Shown here: one piece after another, positions 62,781 to 64,000 of the stretch | How the letters are laid out: each line of letters begins with the position of its first letter | Position numbering within the stretch: the first letter of the stretch is position 1 | NCBI GenBank assembly: GCA_031308135.1 | Contig: JAHLJT010009355.1 | Coordinates: 6,509,217 to 6,573,216, forward strand | Direction of reading: 5' to 3' | Length of the DNA stretch: 64,000 nt | Origin: Acheta domesticus | Lineage: Eukaryota > Arthropoda > Insecta > Orthoptera > Gryllidae | Notes under the pieces: generated by a model | What the model saw: only the letters and a program-made list of their open reading frames with translations | The model's database searches: none | Told to the model about the DNA's origin: nothing | Program-made: the position numbers and the translations under genes

Positions 62781-64000
62781 CTGAAAACCATTAAAAAATT
62801 ATGAAAATACCCACCCGTAACTTTTTTTTTTAAGTTGAAGATCTTACTAAATGCATAAAGATATCGCTGTATGCAGCCTTCATTTGGAGGGGGGAGGAAA
62901 GAAAGAAAAAAAAAGGGGGGGGTGATGACTGTATATTCTTGAATAGCAGTTGTGGATGAAATGTATACGTTCCAAGGACATACGTAAAACACTTTTGGAG
63001 CTGTCAAATGAAAAAGACTTAATTAAATAGTTTTATTTTTTCTCATTTTTAGTTATGATTTCAAAAAAAATTAATAGATGTAAACTCTATATTTTAATTA
63101 CGAAGCAATAAGTAAGCTGTAAAACACAGAGAAATAAGGAAGAAATTAATAAAATAAAGCAAATATCCTGGAAAAGAGTAGAAAACTAAGGAGAGTAACT
63201 TGTAAATTCTCTCTGCAGAACTGGAACAGATACTTCCAGGTTCAAACAGAACACAAAAAAACTTCAACTGAAATCATAATTAATAAATGTCCAAGGTAAG
63301 AAGTCAAGAAAGAGAGTTGCATTTACCCTAATTTGAGAACTGCTACACAAGCATATTTAGCATACATAACATAAAGACTTAAAAACAATCAACAGAAAGG
63401 AAATTAACATAAGGGTACCTTCAATTACTTTGCAATACTTATTTTAATTTATTCGCTTCTGATGTTCGATATTGAACTATTTTTTTTACAGGTCTTTTTA
63501 CCATTACATAATTACCTTTAACCTTTAGCAGTCACCCAGGAAATTCTAACATAAACTATCATGAAATATGTCAGGAACATCTTACCAAAATCTAAATTTT
63601 TTCATATGTGTAATATAGTACTTGATAAAATAACAATTCAGTTGGAAAAAGGATAACTAAGAAAATATCAATATTTTTAAGTAATTGATTGTATTAAAAT
63701 GTTAAATATATTTTATTTGAGACTGTCTGAAAAGTATCTCATTGTTATGCAGTTCATTATAGGACAATTCTGATAAAAACATTGTCATGAATTTTCCCTA
63801 GCTCCACTGTCATCAACATATCATGAAGTAACTGCTACCCATGAAGAACCAAGGGGCTTTGCATTATAATAAATTTCATGACTTAGTGTTGGTAAAACTG
63901 TTATAGATCTCATTTGTCAATGCGTACATCACTTTCATGTGTAACTTTGAAAATCTCTGACGGGCTTCATGTAAAGTCTTCCCAAAATAAAAATATCGCT
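62781..64000. other. PI4KA intron running off the window
   Basis: No exon resembling the expected preceding PI4KA sequence is seen. Minus-strand frames here lack family similarity. A purine-rich tract (GGGGGGGAGGAAAGAAAG type) sits at 62,886-62,925. Confidence 0.6.

Overview
This is a window from an AT-rich animal genome, most likely an insect. Genes are split by many GT-AG introns of tens to thousands of bases, and poly-A signals are AATAAA type. Transposon relics with clear target-site duplications are frequent: hAT, Harbinger-like, Tc1/mariner-like, pogo/Tigger-like, tRNA-derived SINEs, a solo LTR and foldback elements. The repeat mix and the apparent CpG contrast between gene bodies and spacer hint at a hemimetabolous insect (a cockroach or termite relative would fit), but I could not test this.

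Layout. 1-26.6 kb holds no protein gene I can support. It is intergenic sequence with CpG-rich patches and mobile elements: solo LTR 9988-10420, SINE 15643-15860, MITEs 16985-17416 and 17436-17574, hAT element 18667-20639, long SINE 21073-21609, and a near-perfect foldback 24673-25134. 26,705-27,726 (+) is a three-exon gene for a 226-residue basic protein with a KEN box and a cluster of Ser/Thr-Pro sites; it looks cell-cycle regulated and may be PIMREG-like. 27.8-32.8 kb is spacer with a MITE and a decayed transposon reading frame. 32,834-34,383 (-) encodes the checkpoint clamp loader RAD17 in one long exon, broken by a one-base frameshift. 36,718-62,780 (-) carries the last 32 exons (1,785 residues plus stop) of phosphatidylinositol 4-kinase III alpha (PI4KA), including the whole catalytic domain. 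Its 5' end lies beyond the right edge. Its introns carry a mariner-like relic, a Tigger-like element, a 1.25 kb palindromic TA-flanked element, a hAT MITE with a perfect 8-bp duplication, and simple repeats.

The genes do not form a pathway: RAD17 and the KEN-box protein fit DNA-damage and cell-cycle roles, while PI4KA makes PI4P at the plasma membrane. I found no undescribed multi-gene system. The points most worth checking are the RAD17 frameshift and intronless coding region, a duplicated splice donor in PI4KA, an open exon-like block inside a PI4KA intron, and several structurally intact mobile elements.
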